NCBI RefSeq assembly: GCF_020731355.1
Contig: NZ_JAJFZK010000004.1
Location: 186,001-250,000, forward strand
DNA length: 64,000 nt
Source of the DNA: Bacillus sp. REN16
GTDB taxonomy: Bacteria > Bacillota > Bacilli > Bacillales > Bacillaceae_L
Reading direction: 5' to 3'
Shown: piece after piece, positions 49,961 to 59,172 of the stretch
Position numbering within the stretch: the stretch's first letter is position 1
How the letters are laid out: the number at the start of each line of letters is the position of its first letter
Program-made: the position numbers and the translations under genes
The notes under the pieces: generated by a model
What the model saw: only the letters and a program-made list of their open reading frames with translations
What the model was told of the DNA's origin: nothing
Databases searched by the model: none

Positions 49961-51044
49961 GTTTTAAATCCCCTCTTAATTTCGCAAGTATCCACATCAG
50001 GCAAGGTAACAAAAGAAACATCGGACTCACGCTATTCAATAAAAGTTCTCTAAGTTTAAAGATTGTGAAAGTAGGAGCCTCAGGAGCCATTCCAAAAATA
50101 ACAACAATAGTCGCAATTGTTGGAGTTAAATATTCAAAGCTTTTGATATTACAAATACCTCCTAAAAATAAGGCAATTAAATATATATAGGCTGTAAATC
50201 GAATAAATGATGCAATAATCCAAAATGGAAAGAAAAAGGTTTCGATATTAGTTAAAAACCCAAATCGAATTAAACGTATTAATTCTTGATAAGGATAATC
50301 AATCATTTTTAGACCTTCATAGTCAAATACAAATAAATAGACAAGAAAGGCAATCGTTAATTCAATTATGATTACGACGAATGCAATCCAAGTCCCTTTT
50401 TTATAAGCTTTTGCGGATACAATGTAAGGTGCAATTAATCCCATAAAAAAAAATTCCCCAAACATCGAAACATGTGTTGTGCTCTTTTTTATCACATCCC
50501 AAGGGCCTGGACCAAAAATTGGGAAGACGAAAGAAAAACTGCTTTCTCTTAGTGCTAAAACTAGAGCTAACAATAATGAGATTTTTATATAAAAAAGTAC
50601 AAGCCATGAAACAGAGCCGATATGTTCTAGGCCTTTCTTGGCACCATACGCACAAACAATCATCATAACGGTATAAATCATCAAATATGGTGTTTGTGTA
50701 AAATAAAAAGTACCAATAATATCTACATAAATGGCAGAATCAAAAATGAATCCAAGCATTAAAATTAGTACTAGGGCAGAAGATAGAAAAGTGCCTATAT
50801 ATCTCCCGAATAAGTGAAGGATTACATCATGTAAATTTTTATTTTTATAGGCTGTTATGACTTTAGTCGTAAAATAAATTGGAATAATTGAAACAAATCC
50901 AATAATAAGGGGGGCCATCCAATATGCGCTCTTTAGGGTTTCAACAAAAATAGTTGGTGTGTCATCAGACAGCTTCACCCCGATCACTAAAATGACGATA
51001 GCAACGTATTCTCTGATTCCTATCTTTCCTTTAGATTGTTCCAT
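49935..51044 (-). CDS. Spore germination protein, GerAB/GerKB family (B subunit)
   Basis: 369-residue APC-superfamily-like membrane protein with about ten helices, proposed to bind the germinant. The family start (GKIGIREYVAIVILVIGVKLSDD) and helices spaced through to about 355 are visible. It begins three bases after the A-subunit stop. The germinant cannot be predicted. Confidence 0.92.
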   Translation of the reverse strand: MEQSKGKIGIREYVAIVILVIGVKLSDDTPTIFVETLKSAYWMAPLIIGFVSIIPIYFTTKVITAYKNKNLHDVILHLFGRYIGTFLSSALVLILMLGFIFDSAIYVDIIGTFYFTQTPYLMIYTVMMIVCAYGAKKGLEHIGSVSWLVLFYIKISLLLALVLALRESSFSFVFPIFGPGPWDVIKKSTTHVSMFGEFFFMGLIAPYIVSAKAYKKGTWIAFVVIIIELTIAFLVYLFVFDYEGLKMIDYPYQELIRLIRFGFLTNIETFFFPFWIIASFIRFTAYIYLIALFLGGICNIKSFEYLTPTIATIVVIFGMAPEAPTFTIFKLRELLLNSVSPMFLLLPCLMWILAKLRGDLKHEKTSQNN

Positions 51045-51047
51045 AGC

Positions 51048-52601
51048 CTATTCCTCTGCCTTTTTTATAATGTCCTTTGGTTTTACATAACCAGGACGAA
51101 ATCTTTCGTTTTTGATTAATTTTCTGATGATTGTATCTTTCGAAGACGTATATTTAGGTGACATTGGTGATAAATAAGGAACGCCAAATGATTTAATCGA
51201 TACCATATAAAATATCCCAACTGTAAATAAGGATGTCATACCATAAATGCCAAAGAATCCAGCGGAAAGAATAAAAGCAAAACGAATGATTCGTATTGCA
51301 AAATTCATGCTTACATCGCTAAGGGTAAATGAACAAAGTCCACCTAAGGCTACGACAATAACAACGATAGGGCTAACAATATTTGCCTGTACCGCTGCTT
51401 GTCCTAAAATTAACGCTCCAACTATGCCAATTGTTGGCCCGATCGTATTTGGGACTCTAAGTCCAGCCTCTCTTATCAATTCAAAGGCAGTTTCCATCAT
51501 TAATATTTCGATAAGGGCTGGAAAAGGAACTTTTTCACGTGTTGCTGATATTGCTAATAAAAGATCAGTCGGAACCATTTCAGAATGGTAATTTGTAATT
51601 GAAACATAAATCGCGGATCCAAAAACGGTAATAAACAAGGCAAATACACGAAGTATTCGAGTGAAATTTCCAAATATAAACCGTAAGTAGTGATCCTCAG
51701 GATTATGAATAAAAGACCAAAAGGTGGTCGGTAATATTAAGGCAGCTGGAGAGTTGTTCATTAATAAAACAACATATCCATCCTCTAAAAAGGAGGATGC
51801 ACGATCTGGTCTTTCTGTATAGAGAATACTTGGAAATATTGATTTTGGCCTTTCTTCAATGTATTGTTCCAAAAGGGAGAGGTCTTGAATGGCGTCGACA
51901 TCCAAAGAACTCACTCTTTCTTTTATATTTTTTATCAATTTTTCATTGGTTAGGTCTTTTATATAAAGTATATATAGTTCATTATTTGAACGTTTTGAAA
52001 TGGTAATATTTTCAACAATTAAATTTTCATTCCTGATTTTTTTTCGAACTAACGAGATGTTTGTATCTGCTTTTTCGTTGAAGGCTTCCTTAGGGCCTTT
52101 CAGGACAACCTCATTTTCTGCTTTTTCTACGGATCTACCTTGGAAATTTGCCGTTCCAATCATATATGCCTGTTGTTCACCATCAATAAGTAAAATGGTG
52201 TTTCCTTGATTAGCACCATTCACAATATCATTTATTAGTTGAACTGGTGTAAATGATTGAATCTGGATTATATTTTGAACTGTCTTTCCTGGATCTTCAT
52301 TTTTCAATAAGGGTTCAAGAATATGCTCATTTATCATGTCTACATCAGTGATCGTTGAAATAAACAAGAGGGCAGCTGTTTTATTGATACCGTTTATCGT
52401 AAAATTATGGATTTTTACATCACTGTTTTCCGGTAGTTTATATACCTTTTGCAATGTCGATATGTTTATCTGAAGATCAAGGTTAATTTCCTGATTTTTT
52501 ATTGCAATATCCTCTGCAGCCGATTCCTCAGGATACTGTGTGGGATCTAGTTTAGGATTTTTAAATTTATCTATATAATTTTTGAAGGGATGTCTTTTCA
52601 T
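51048..52601 (-). CDS. Spore germination protein, GerAA/GerKA family (A subunit)
   Basis: 517 residues. The hydrophilic N-terminal half (about 1-280) has the GerA tandem domains, including NTILLIDGEQQAYMIGT. The second half holds four to six helices with the conserved YVSITNYHSEMVPTDLLLAI and FPALIEILMMETAFELIREAG near 350-390. I chose ATG 52601, behind CCCGGAG. It is the first gene of an A-B-C-D operon. Sigma-G control is expected from the family, but I saw no convincing promoter. Confidence 0.93.
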   Translation of the reverse strand: MKRHPFKNYIDKFKNPKLDPTQYPEESAAEDIAIKNQEINLDLQINISTLQKVYKLPENSDVKIHNFTINGINKTAALLFISTITDVDMINEHILEPLLKNEDPGKTVQNIIQIQSFTPVQLINDIVNGANQGNTILLIDGEQQAYMIGTANFQGRSVEKAENEVVLKGPKEAFNEKADTNISLVRKKIRNENLIVENITISKRSNNELYILYIKDLTNEKLIKNIKERVSSLDVDAIQDLSLLEQYIEERPKSIFPSILYTERPDRASSFLEDGYVVLLMNNSPAALILPTTFWSFIHNPEDHYLRFIFGNFTRILRVFALFITVFGSAIYVSITNYHSEMVPTDLLLAISATREKVPFPALIEILMMETAFELIREAGLRVPNTIGPTIGIVGALILGQAAVQANIVSPIVVIVVALGGLCSFTLSDVSMNFAIRIIRFAFILSAGFFGIYGMTSLFTVGIFYMVSIKSFGVPYLSPMSPKYTSSKDTIIRKLIKNERFRPGYVKPKDIIKKAEE

Positions 52602-52762
52602 AACAAACAGCTCCGGGCTTTTTCCTAAGTTTGCCACAAAAGGCAGAATTTAATACGGAAGGCAAAATGGCACGAAATTATAGAAATTTTATAAAAATCC
52701 CTTTATAATGAATGGTGTGAATTATTTAGTGAGTCTAAATAATTAAAAAGGGGGAAATTAAT

Positions 52763-54556
52763 GTGAGTACACGTACATATGAACAAAAATGGGATTTGGA
52801 TGTCTTTTTTGAAGGTGGAAGCAGTTCGCATGTCTTTCATTCCTTTTTGGAAACATTAAAGAAGGAACTTACTGAGTTTAGTGAGTTAGTCCATCAATTT
52901 CAGGTTCCAACAAATGCAAAGGAAAAAGAAGGGTTATTACACATACTGGATGATTTTCAATCATCATTTAAAAAGCTACGTCAAGCGGGGGCATTTGTTA
53001 GCTGTTTAACAGCACAGGATACAACTGACCGTGGAGCTAGTCTTTTGCAAGGAAAAATTACTCAACTAAGCAGCGAATTTCAATCAATTTTAACAGCATT
53101 CGATCAAAAGTTAGTCGCAGTTGAACAGTCTGTATGGGATGAACTTTTATCAGTAGAGCCATTAAATGAGCTATCGTATGTGCTAGAAGAAAGAAGAACA
53201 AGAGCAAAAGAAAAGCTTTCGTTAGAACAAGAAAATCTCATTAATGCTTTGGGGGTGGATGGCTACCATGCATGGGGACAGCTTTATAATATGGTTGTTG
53301 GTAACATCAAGGTTCCATTTGATGAAAATGGTGAAACGAACCAGCTGTCGGTTGGACAAGCATTTAACAAGTTTTCAAGCTCTGATCGAAATGTAAGGCA
53401 ATCAATGTTTACGCAATGGGAAAAAGCTTGGGATGCGCATTCTGATTACATTGGTGAAACATTAAACCATCTAGGCGGGTTCCGTCTAAATGTATATAAA
53501 GCACGCGGATGGGAAAATGTTCTCGATGAACCGCTTGACATTAACAGAATGTCTAAGGAAACGCTTGAGACCATGTGGACAGTTATCACTGAAAACAAAG
53601 CTCCCTTTGTGGAATATTTAAATCGCAAAGCAAAGCTATTAGATCTTAACAGATTAAGCTGGTATGACCTTGATGCACCTGTGGGGCAAACGGAAAGCAA
53701 GGTGTCTTATCAAGAGGGTGCCGAATTTATTTTAGAACAATTTGGTAAGTTTGGCTCCAGTCTCACTGAGTTTACACAAAAAGCGTTCAATGATAGTTGG
53801 ATTGAGGCTGAGGATCGCCCTGGAAAACGTCCAGGCGGATTTTGCACGAGCTTTCCTGAAAGTGATCAATCAAGGATCTTTATGACATTCTCGGGAACAC
53901 CTTCAAATGTGTCAACCCTTGCCCATGAGCTTGGCCATGCATTCCACCAGCATGCAATGGCAGACGTTCATACATTAAATCGCAGCTATGCGATGAACGT
54001 GGCCGAAACTGCATCAACTTTTGCAGAAATGATTGTCGCAGATGCATCTGTAAAAAATGCAAAGTCTGAAGATGAAAAAATTGCCCTATTAGAGGACAAA
54101 ATTCAAAGAAGTGTTGCCTTCTACATGAATATTCACGCACGTTTCCTATTTGAGACAAGATTTTATGAGGAGCGGAAGGCTGGCATTGTAAGTACAGATC
54201 GTCTAAATGAACTAATGCTTGATGCACAGAAAGAAGCGTATTGCGGAGCATTAGATGAATACCATCCACAATTCTGGGCATCTAAAATGCATTTCTACAT
54301 TACTGGTGTACCATTTTATAACTTCCCATATACGTTTGGTTATCTTTTCTCATTGGGAATTTATGCGAAGGCGTTAGAAGAGGGAACCGATTACGAAGAG
54401 AAGTACATCGCATTGCTAAAGGATACAGCGAGTATGAAGGTGGAAGACCTTGCCGCCAAACACTTAGGTGTTGATTTAACAAAACGTGATTTCTGGGAAA
54501 AAGCTGTGAAGCTTTCTATAAAAGACGTTGAAGAATTTTTAGAGTTAACGAAATAA
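52763..54556 (+). CDS. M3-family oligoendopeptidase (PepF-like)
   Basis: 597-residue zinc metallopeptidase that cleaves short peptides in the cytoplasm. The catalytic motif HELGHAFHQ is near residue 390, with the second Glu downstream in NVAETASTFAEM. GTG 52763 follows AGGGGGA; the ATG two bases before runs straight into a stop. It stands alone between the ger operon and pssA, away from the B. subtilis position. Confidence 0.92.
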   Translation: MSTRTYEQKWDLDVFFEGGSSSHVFHSFLETLKKELTEFSELVHQFQVPTNAKEKEGLLHILDDFQSSFKKLRQAGAFVSCLTAQDTTDRGASLLQGKITQLSSEFQSILTAFDQKLVAVEQSVWDELLSVEPLNELSYVLEERRTRAKEKLSLEQENLINALGVDGYHAWGQLYNMVVGNIKVPFDENGETNQLSVGQAFNKFSSSDRNVRQSMFTQWEKAWDAHSDYIGETLNHLGGFRLNVYKARGWENVLDEPLDINRMSKETLETMWTVITENKAPFVEYLNRKAKLLDLNRLSWYDLDAPVGQTESKVSYQEGAEFILEQFGKFGSSLTEFTQKAFNDSWIEAEDRPGKRPGGFCTSFPESDQSRIFMTFSGTPSNVSTLAHELGHAFHQHAMADVHTLNRSYAMNVAETASTFAEMIVADASVKNAKSEDEKIALLEDKIQRSVAFYMNIHARFLFETRFYEERKAGIVSTDRLNELMLDAQKEAYCGALDEYHPQFWASKMHFYITGVPFYNFPYTFGYLFSLGIYAKALEEGTDYEEKYIALLKDTASMKVEDLAAKHLGVDLTKRDFWEKAVKLSIKDVEEFLELTK

Positions 54557-54560
54557 AAAG

Positions 54561-54590
54561 AAAAGCGCAAGGCGCCTGGAGCTAAACAGA
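54561..54590. repeat. Short deletion derivative of dispersed repeat family 2
   Basis: AAAAGCGCAAGGCGCCTGGA then GCTAAACAGA joins the two family 2 ends without the middle. It resembles 8081-8108. Confidence 0.6.
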
Positions 54591-54592
54591 AG

Positions 54593-54627
54593 AAAACCTA
54601 TCCAATTTCGTGGATAGGTTTTTTTAT
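54593..54627. terminator. Bidirectional terminator between pepF and pssA
   Basis: AAAACCTATCCA / TGGATAGGTTTT, six-base loop, with A and T runs on the two sides. It reaches into the pssA stop. Confidence 0.9.
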
Positions 54628-55163
54628 ACTTTTTTTAATTTGAATGTACCAATCATAAGGAAAGACAGAATAATGATGAGATATATGAAAAACTGTGGAG
54701 ATACATATGGGATTGCCAAGAAGCTTAATGTCAATAGACAGCCAGCAGCTGTTATGGGTAAGCCTACAAAGAAACCTTTATTATCACTAATATTGAACTT
54801 TGCTAAACGAAATGCTCCACATCCGATATACAAAACGGTGAAAAACATTCCCGGTGCTCCGAATTCTTGGATAATTCCTTGGTATAATAAAAGTGCAGGT
54901 GCGACTCCAAACGAAATAACATCGCACATCGAGTCAAGCTGTTTACCGAGCTCTGATTCGATTTGAAATTTTCTTGCAACCATTCCATCAAAACGATCAG
55001 CCAGTGCAGCTAAAAAGATTAGTAATAAGCTTAAATTTAATTCATTCTTGATAGCAAATAGTATGGAAAAACCACCTAAGCTTAGGTTGATTAGTGTTAG
55101 TATATTGGCGGTATGGGCTTTAAGTTTTTTTAAGGTTGAATCTAGATAGTCCAATAAAAACAT
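54624..55163 (-). CDS. pssA: CDP-diacylglycerol-serine O-phosphatidyltransferase
   Basis: Makes phosphatidylserine from CDP-diacylglycerol and serine. The 179-residue protein has several membrane helices and the CDP-alcohol phosphotransferase motif DGMVARKFQIESELGKQLDS, completed by the last Asp of SMCDVISFG. AAAGGAGTG precedes ATG 55163. It is divergent from psd, which uses its product. Confidence 0.92.
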   Translation of the reverse strand: MFLLDYLDSTLKKLKAHTANILTLINLSLGGFSILFAIKNELNLSLLLIFLAALADRFDGMVARKFQIESELGKQLDSMCDVISFGVAPALLLYQGIIQEFGAPGMFFTVLYIGCGAFRLAKFNISDNKGFFVGLPITAAGCLLTLSFLAIPYVSPQFFIYLIIILSFLMIGTFKLKKV

Positions 55164-55298
55164 ATTTTCACTCCTTTCTTGGAAAAGCTTTGTAATAAAT
55201 ATGCAAAATACATAAAATAGAATAGTATTGCTTTAATAACTTTATTTTATTCGTTCGAATGTGGATAGTCAAAGAGTAATTTTTAGGGGGAATTAGAT

Positions 55299-56096
55299 TT
55301 GCGGAAATGGCTGTATCGTTTCTTCATTGAATTAACCAACCATCGTCTTTCATCAGCGATATTAAAAAAATTTTCACAATCAAGGGTTAGTGCTATACTT
55401 ATTCCGAGTTATGCGAAAATATACAAGATTAACCAAGCGGAAATGGAAAAAAACTTAACTGATTTCGCAACCCTTCATGATCTTTTTGTAAGACAGCTCA
55501 ACAAGAACAGCAGGCAAATTGATCAACAAGAAAATTCAGTAATCAGCCCTGTGGATGGGGTTATTGAAGAAATCGGGATGATAACCTTAAACAAGGAAAT
55601 GATTGTAAAAAACAAACACTATTCTATTCAAGAAATGCTTGGTGATGAAGAATCACTTGCAAAATACGTAGGCGGTACCTTCTTTATTCTATATTTAAGT
55701 CCAAGCCACTATCATCGAATTCATAGCCCAATTTCTGGTATCATCACAAAGCAATGGGAATTGGGAAGGAAATCGTATCCAGTTAATCGCCTTGGGTTAA
55801 AATATGGAAGAGAACCTTTATCTAAAAATTTTAGGAAAATTACAGAAATACGTGCAGTCGACTCATTTGTTGGTGTTGTCAAAGTGGGTGCTATGTTCAT
55901 CAATAGTATTGAAACAACTCATACAAGTGATTCTGTTAAAAAAGGGGAAGAAATTGCGTATTTCTCATTCGGTTCAACCGTTATTTTATTGTTTGAAAAA
56001 GATGGTTTTACAATTAATCCTGAAATTAAACCAGCAACAAATATTAAAGTAGGAGAAGTCTTAGGTAAACTTAAACAAGAAAAAAAGAGCCACTAG
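55299..56096 (+). CDS. psd: Phosphatidylserine decarboxylase
   Basis: Converts phosphatidylserine to phosphatidylethanolamine. The 265-residue proenzyme has ISPVDGVIEEIG near 83, the conserved YLSPSHYHRIHSPISG near 130, and the self-cleavage site SFGSTVILLFE near 228, where the Ser becomes the pyruvoyl group. TTG 55299 lies behind AGGGGG. The divergent pairing with pssA lacks the DedA-type gene that lies between them in B. subtilis. Confidence 0.93.
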   Translation: MRKWLYRFFIELTNHRLSSAILKKFSQSRVSAILIPSYAKIYKINQAEMEKNLTDFATLHDLFVRQLNKNSRQIDQQENSVISPVDGVIEEIGMITLNKEMIVKNKHYSIQEMLGDEESLAKYVGGTFFILYLSPSHYHRIHSPISGIITKQWELGRKSYPVNRLGLKYGREPLSKNFRKITEIRAVDSFVGVVKVGAMFINSIETTHTSDSVKKGEEIAYFSFGSTVILLFEKDGFTINPEIKPATNIKVGEVLGKLKQEKKSH

Positions 56097-56106
56097 AGGC
56101 TCTTTT
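56083..56106 (+). terminator. Terminator of psd
   Basis: AAAAGAGCC / GGCTCTTTT with the psd stop codon in the loop. Confidence 0.8.
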
Positions 56107-56119
56107 ACAAAATAATAAT

Positions 56120-56260
56120 TTATGATATATTTCTAATTCTATGTCCTAATGATCTGCGCACAATTTCTGTTTCCATAAGGTGAATAAAATCAGGACTTAG
56201 CTTTAATTTTATTGCTTTAAAATAAGATTCAACTAACAAGTCATCTGATAATTTTTTCAT
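56120..56260 (-). CDS. sda: Sporulation inhibitor Sda
   Basis: 46 residues ([20 protein letters not shown], then [20 protein letters not shown]), clearly the Sda helical hairpin that binds and inhibits the sporulation kinase KinA when replication is perturbed. It lies before yqeG as in B. subtilis. The ATG at 56260 is 22 bases after a perfect AGGAGGTGA. In-frame codons between them read NHWLKA, which resembles my memory of the longer B. subtilis N-terminus, but no standard start codon is present. The true start is therefore unsure. Confidence 0.9.
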   Translation of the reverse strand: MKKLSDDLLVESYFKAIKLKLSPDFIHLMETEIVRRSLGHRIRNIS

Positions 56261-56408
56261 AGCTTTTAGCCAATGGTTGGCTATTCACCTCCTAAAGATT
56301 TTTTAAGAGTAATTTGTTCTAATTGATCTCTAGTTGTCATATACTGATACGTTATTCTAGTTGATAATTCAACTCTATCACGAAAAAAACGATAGAACAA
56401 CCGTTCTG

Positions 56409-56507
56409 TTATCCACAGGAAAAGGTGGATAACCTGTGGGTATTTTGTTTATAAAATTTGGAAATCTATGTATATCAATGTGTAAAATGTGTATAAGTTT
56501 ATCCACA
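56409..56507. promoter_or_regulatory. DnaA-box cluster between sda and yqeG
   Basis: Perfect TTATNCACA boxes at 56409-56417 (+), 56488-56496 (-) and 56499-56507 (+), with near matches at 56424-56432, 56435-56443 and 56479-56487. In B. subtilis DnaA binds upstream of sda and activates it. This fills most of the 400-base gap from sda to yqeG; the rest (56270-56400) is the sda leader, with no further gene seen. Confidence 0.88.
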
Positions 56508-56594
56508 AGTGTTGAAATTTACTGACTTTTGTCGAAAACTTTTTATTTTTTCTATAAAAACTACCAATCATGACGGAAATTGTCACGTTTTACT

Positions 56595-56623
56595 TTGTGA
56601 ATTTCACTTTAATCCGTTATGAT
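56595..56623 (+). promoter_or_regulatory. Promoter of the yqeG-yqeM operon
   Basis: TTGTGA (56595-56600), 17-base spacer, TATGAT (56618-56623), about 40 bases before the yqeG start. Confidence 0.7.
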
Positions 56624-56663
56624 AGGATGGACAAAAAGGTAAGTCCAGTGAGGTGTAAGGATA

Positions 56664-57179
56664 TTGTTAAAGAAATTTTTACCAAATGAACATGTGAAAT
56701 CCGTTTTAGAGATTTCACCAAGTAAACTAAAGGAAATAGGAATTAAAGGTGTCATTACCGATTTAGATAATACATTAGTTGAGTGGGACCGTCCAAATGC
56801 AACTCCAGAACTCGTGGAATGGTTTAAAGATATAAAAGAGCAGGGGATAGCGGTTACGATTGTTTCAAATAATCAAGAGAAAAGAGTAAAAGATTTCGCA
56901 GATCCGTTAGGGATCCCGTTTATTTTTGAAGCAAGAAAACCGATGATTCGGGCCTTCAATCGTGCAATAAGAGAAATGAATCTACAAAAAGATGAAGTAG
57001 TTGTAATCGGTGACCAGCTTCTTACTGATGTTTTAGGTGGGAATCGCTGTGGCTTACATACCATTCTCGTTGTTCCTGTTGCACAAACAGATGGTTTTTT
57101 TACTAAATTTAATCGCTTTGTCGAAAGAAAAATACTGACTTGGATGAAGCGTCGCGGAATGCTTTATTGGGAGGATTAA
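56664..57179 (+). CDS. yqeG: HAD-superfamily phosphatase YqeG
   Basis: 171-residue HAD IIIA phosphatase. Motif I DLDNTLVEWD is near 36, motif II Ser/Asn in VSNNQE near 73, and motif III VVIGDQLLTDVLGG near 113. The substrate is not established. TTG 56664 lies behind AGGTGTAAGG. It is the first gene of an eight-gene operon in which most stops and starts overlap or nearly touch. Confidence 0.92.
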   Translation: MLKKFLPNEHVKSVLEISPSKLKEIGIKGVITDLDNTLVEWDRPNATPELVEWFKDIKEQGIAVTIVSNNQEKRVKDFADPLGIPFIFEARKPMIRAFNRAIREMNLQKDEVVVIGDQLLTDVLGGNRCGLHTILVVPVAQTDGFFTKFNRFVERKILTWMKRRGMLYWED

Positions 57180-57183
57180 TAGA

Positions 57184-58293
57184 GTGGAACAAGAAAAGAT
57201 TAGCTGTATTGGCTGTGGAGTTGAAATCCAAACGGCTGACAATACAAAATTAGGATACGCACCACCTTCTGCTTTAGAAAAGGATAAAATCATTTGTCAA
57301 AGGTGTTTTAAATTAAAGCATTATAATGAAGTCCAAGATGTTTCGCTAACTGATGATGACTTTTTAAAAATTCTTCATGGGATTGGCTCTACTAATGCCT
57401 TAATCGTAAAAATTGTTGATATCTTTGATTTTAACGGCAGTTGGTTACCTGGTCTTCACCGTTTTGTGGGGAATAACGATATATTATTAATAGGTAATAA
57501 GGTAGATTTGCTGCCAAAATCGGTGAAGCCGAAAAAACTAGTCAATTGGATGAAAGAGTCTTCTCGTGAACTAGGACTCAAACCTGTCGACGTCAATTTA
57601 ATTAGTGCAGAAAAAGGCACTGGAATTAAAGAGGTAGCGGATGCCATTGAGCATTATCGTGAAGGTAAAGATGTGTATGTGGTAGGGTGTACAAATGTCG
57701 GGAAATCAACATTCATAAACCGCCTGATTAAGGAATTTAGCGGGGAGAAGGAGGATGTCATTACAACTTCGCATTTCCCTGGAACAACTTTAGATATCAT
57801 TGATATTCCATTAGATGATGAGCATTCCTTATTTGATACTCCTGGAATTATTAATCACCATCAAATGGCACATTTTGTTTCAAAAGAAGACTTGAAGATT
57901 ATCACACCTAAAAAAGAAATCAAACCAAAAGTCTTTCAATTAAATGAACAACAAACATTGTTCTTTGGCGGCTTAGCTCGTTTTGATTTTGTAAGTGGGG
58001 ACAGGCAATCATTCGTTTGTCATTTCTCAAATTTACTGAATATCCATCGAACAAAGCTTGACAATGCATACGAATTATACGAAAGACAAAAGGGGGAGCT
58101 ATTACAGCCGCCCGGAAAAAACGAATTAAATGAATTCCCGGAACTAGTTGCACATGAATTTATGATTAAAGAAGCAAAAACAGATATTGTCTTTTCTGGC
58201 TTGGGCTGGGTAACAATTAATGAACCACATACAAAGGTTGTTGCACATGTTCCAAGGGGTGTAGGAGTGGTTGTTAGAAGGTCGTTAATCTAA
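57184..58293 (+). CDS. yqeH: Circularly permuted ribosome-biogenesis GTPase YqeH
   Basis: 369 residues, needed for 30S subunit assembly. An N-terminal zinc finger (CIGCGVEIQ, CQRC) precedes the permuted G motifs: NKVDLLPK (G4, near 105), SAEKGTG (G5), GCTNVGKST (G1, near 165), then DTPGI (G3). GTG 57184 lies four bases after the yqeG stop, with GGGAGGA as ribosome binding site. Confidence 0.95.
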   Translation: MEQEKISCIGCGVEIQTADNTKLGYAPPSALEKDKIICQRCFKLKHYNEVQDVSLTDDDFLKILHGIGSTNALIVKIVDIFDFNGSWLPGLHRFVGNNDILLIGNKVDLLPKSVKPKKLVNWMKESSRELGLKPVDVNLISAEKGTGIKEVADAIEHYREGKDVYVVGCTNVGKSTFINRLIKEFSGEKEDVITTSHFPGTTLDIIDIPLDDEHSLFDTPGIINHHQMAHFVSKEDLKIITPKKEIKPKVFQLNEQQTLFFGGLARFDFVSGDRQSFVCHFSNLLNIHRTKLDNAYELYERQKGELLQPPGKNELNEFPELVAHEFMIKEAKTDIVFSGLGWVTINEPHTKVVAHVPRGVGVVVRRSLI

Positions 58294-58326
58294 TAATATA
58301 GATAAAAAAAGATAATGGGTGAGGAA

Positions 58327-59172
58327 ATGGAAAAGGTTTACGGCGTAATCGGAAGTCCCATCTCACATTCAATGTCACCAATGATGCATAATGATATTTT
58401 TGAACATTATAAGCTTGAAGCTAGATACCACGCCTTTCATGTTGGAAAAGATGGAGTTAAAGCTGCTATCGAGGGGATAAAAGCGCTTGGCATATCTGGC
58501 ATTAATGTCACAATACCACATAAAATAGAGGTCATTGAATATTTGGATAATGTGGAAGAGGTAGCGGCAAATATTGGTGCAGTTAATACGATTGTTAACG
58601 AAAATGGGAAATTAGTTGGCTATAATACGGATGGAAGTGGATTTATTCGTTCATTAAATCAAGTAATTAGCAATGAAGAATTATGTTCCGCAAATGTTTT
58701 GATAATCGGTGCTGGCGGAGCAGCTAGAGGAATCTTTATTTCATTAGCAGCAATGGGTGTTAAAAACATTGATATTGTAAATCGAACCATTGACCGAGCG
58801 AACACGATTATAGAAGATTGTAAATATGCGGTTGATTCACGTGCATTGCGATTTGCTGAGGCAGAAGCTAATTTAGGGGATTATCAAGTGATTGTGAATA
58901 CTACCTCCGTTGGAATGCATCCAAATGTTGAAGATATGCCACTTTCAGTGGAAAATATCGCTCCAAATACAATTGTGAGTGATATTATTTATAATCCATT
59001 TGAAACAAAGCTTTTGCAGGAAGCAAAAAAACGTGGCGCAATTACGCAAAACGGAATCGGAATGTTTGTTTATCAAGGTGCCCTGGCGTTTGAAAAATGG
59101 ACAGGAATTTTTCCGGATACGGAAAGAATGGAAAACTTAGTTACAAAGCTATTAGGAGGAAGAACATGCTAA
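58327..59172 (+). CDS. aroE: Shikimate dehydrogenase (NADP+)
   Basis: Reduces 3-dehydroshikimate to shikimate in aromatic amino acid synthesis. The 281-residue protein has the substrate motif GSPISHSMSPMMHN near 8, catalytic Lys in NVTIPHK near 65, and the NADP loop GAGGAARG near 130. I prefer ATG 58327 over the in-frame ATG at 58315 because GGTGAGG lies between them. yhbY overlaps its end by seven bases. Confidence 0.95.
   Translation: MEKVYGVIGSPISHSMSPMMHNDIFEHYKLEARYHAFHVGKDGVKAAIEGIKALGISGINVTIPHKIEVIEYLDNVEEVAANIGAVNTIVNENGKLVGYNTDGSGFIRSLNQVISNEELCSANVLIIGAGGAARGIFISLAAMGVKNIDIVNRTIDRANTIIEDCKYAVDSRALRFAEAEANLGDYQVIVNTTSVGMHPNVEDMPLSVENIAPNTIVSDIIYNPFETKLLQEAKKRGAITQNGIGMFVYQGALAFEKWTGIFPDTERMENLVTKLLGGRTC

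Noticed and set aside
54610-54966. 118-codon plus-strand frame opposite pssA
   Set aside because: It is the antisense of the conserved phosphatidyltransferase, with no ribosome binding site or domain.
56409-56507. DnaA boxes as a replication origin
   Set aside because: There is no dnaA/dnaN neighbourhood and no evident unwinding element. The setting matches the known sda control region.
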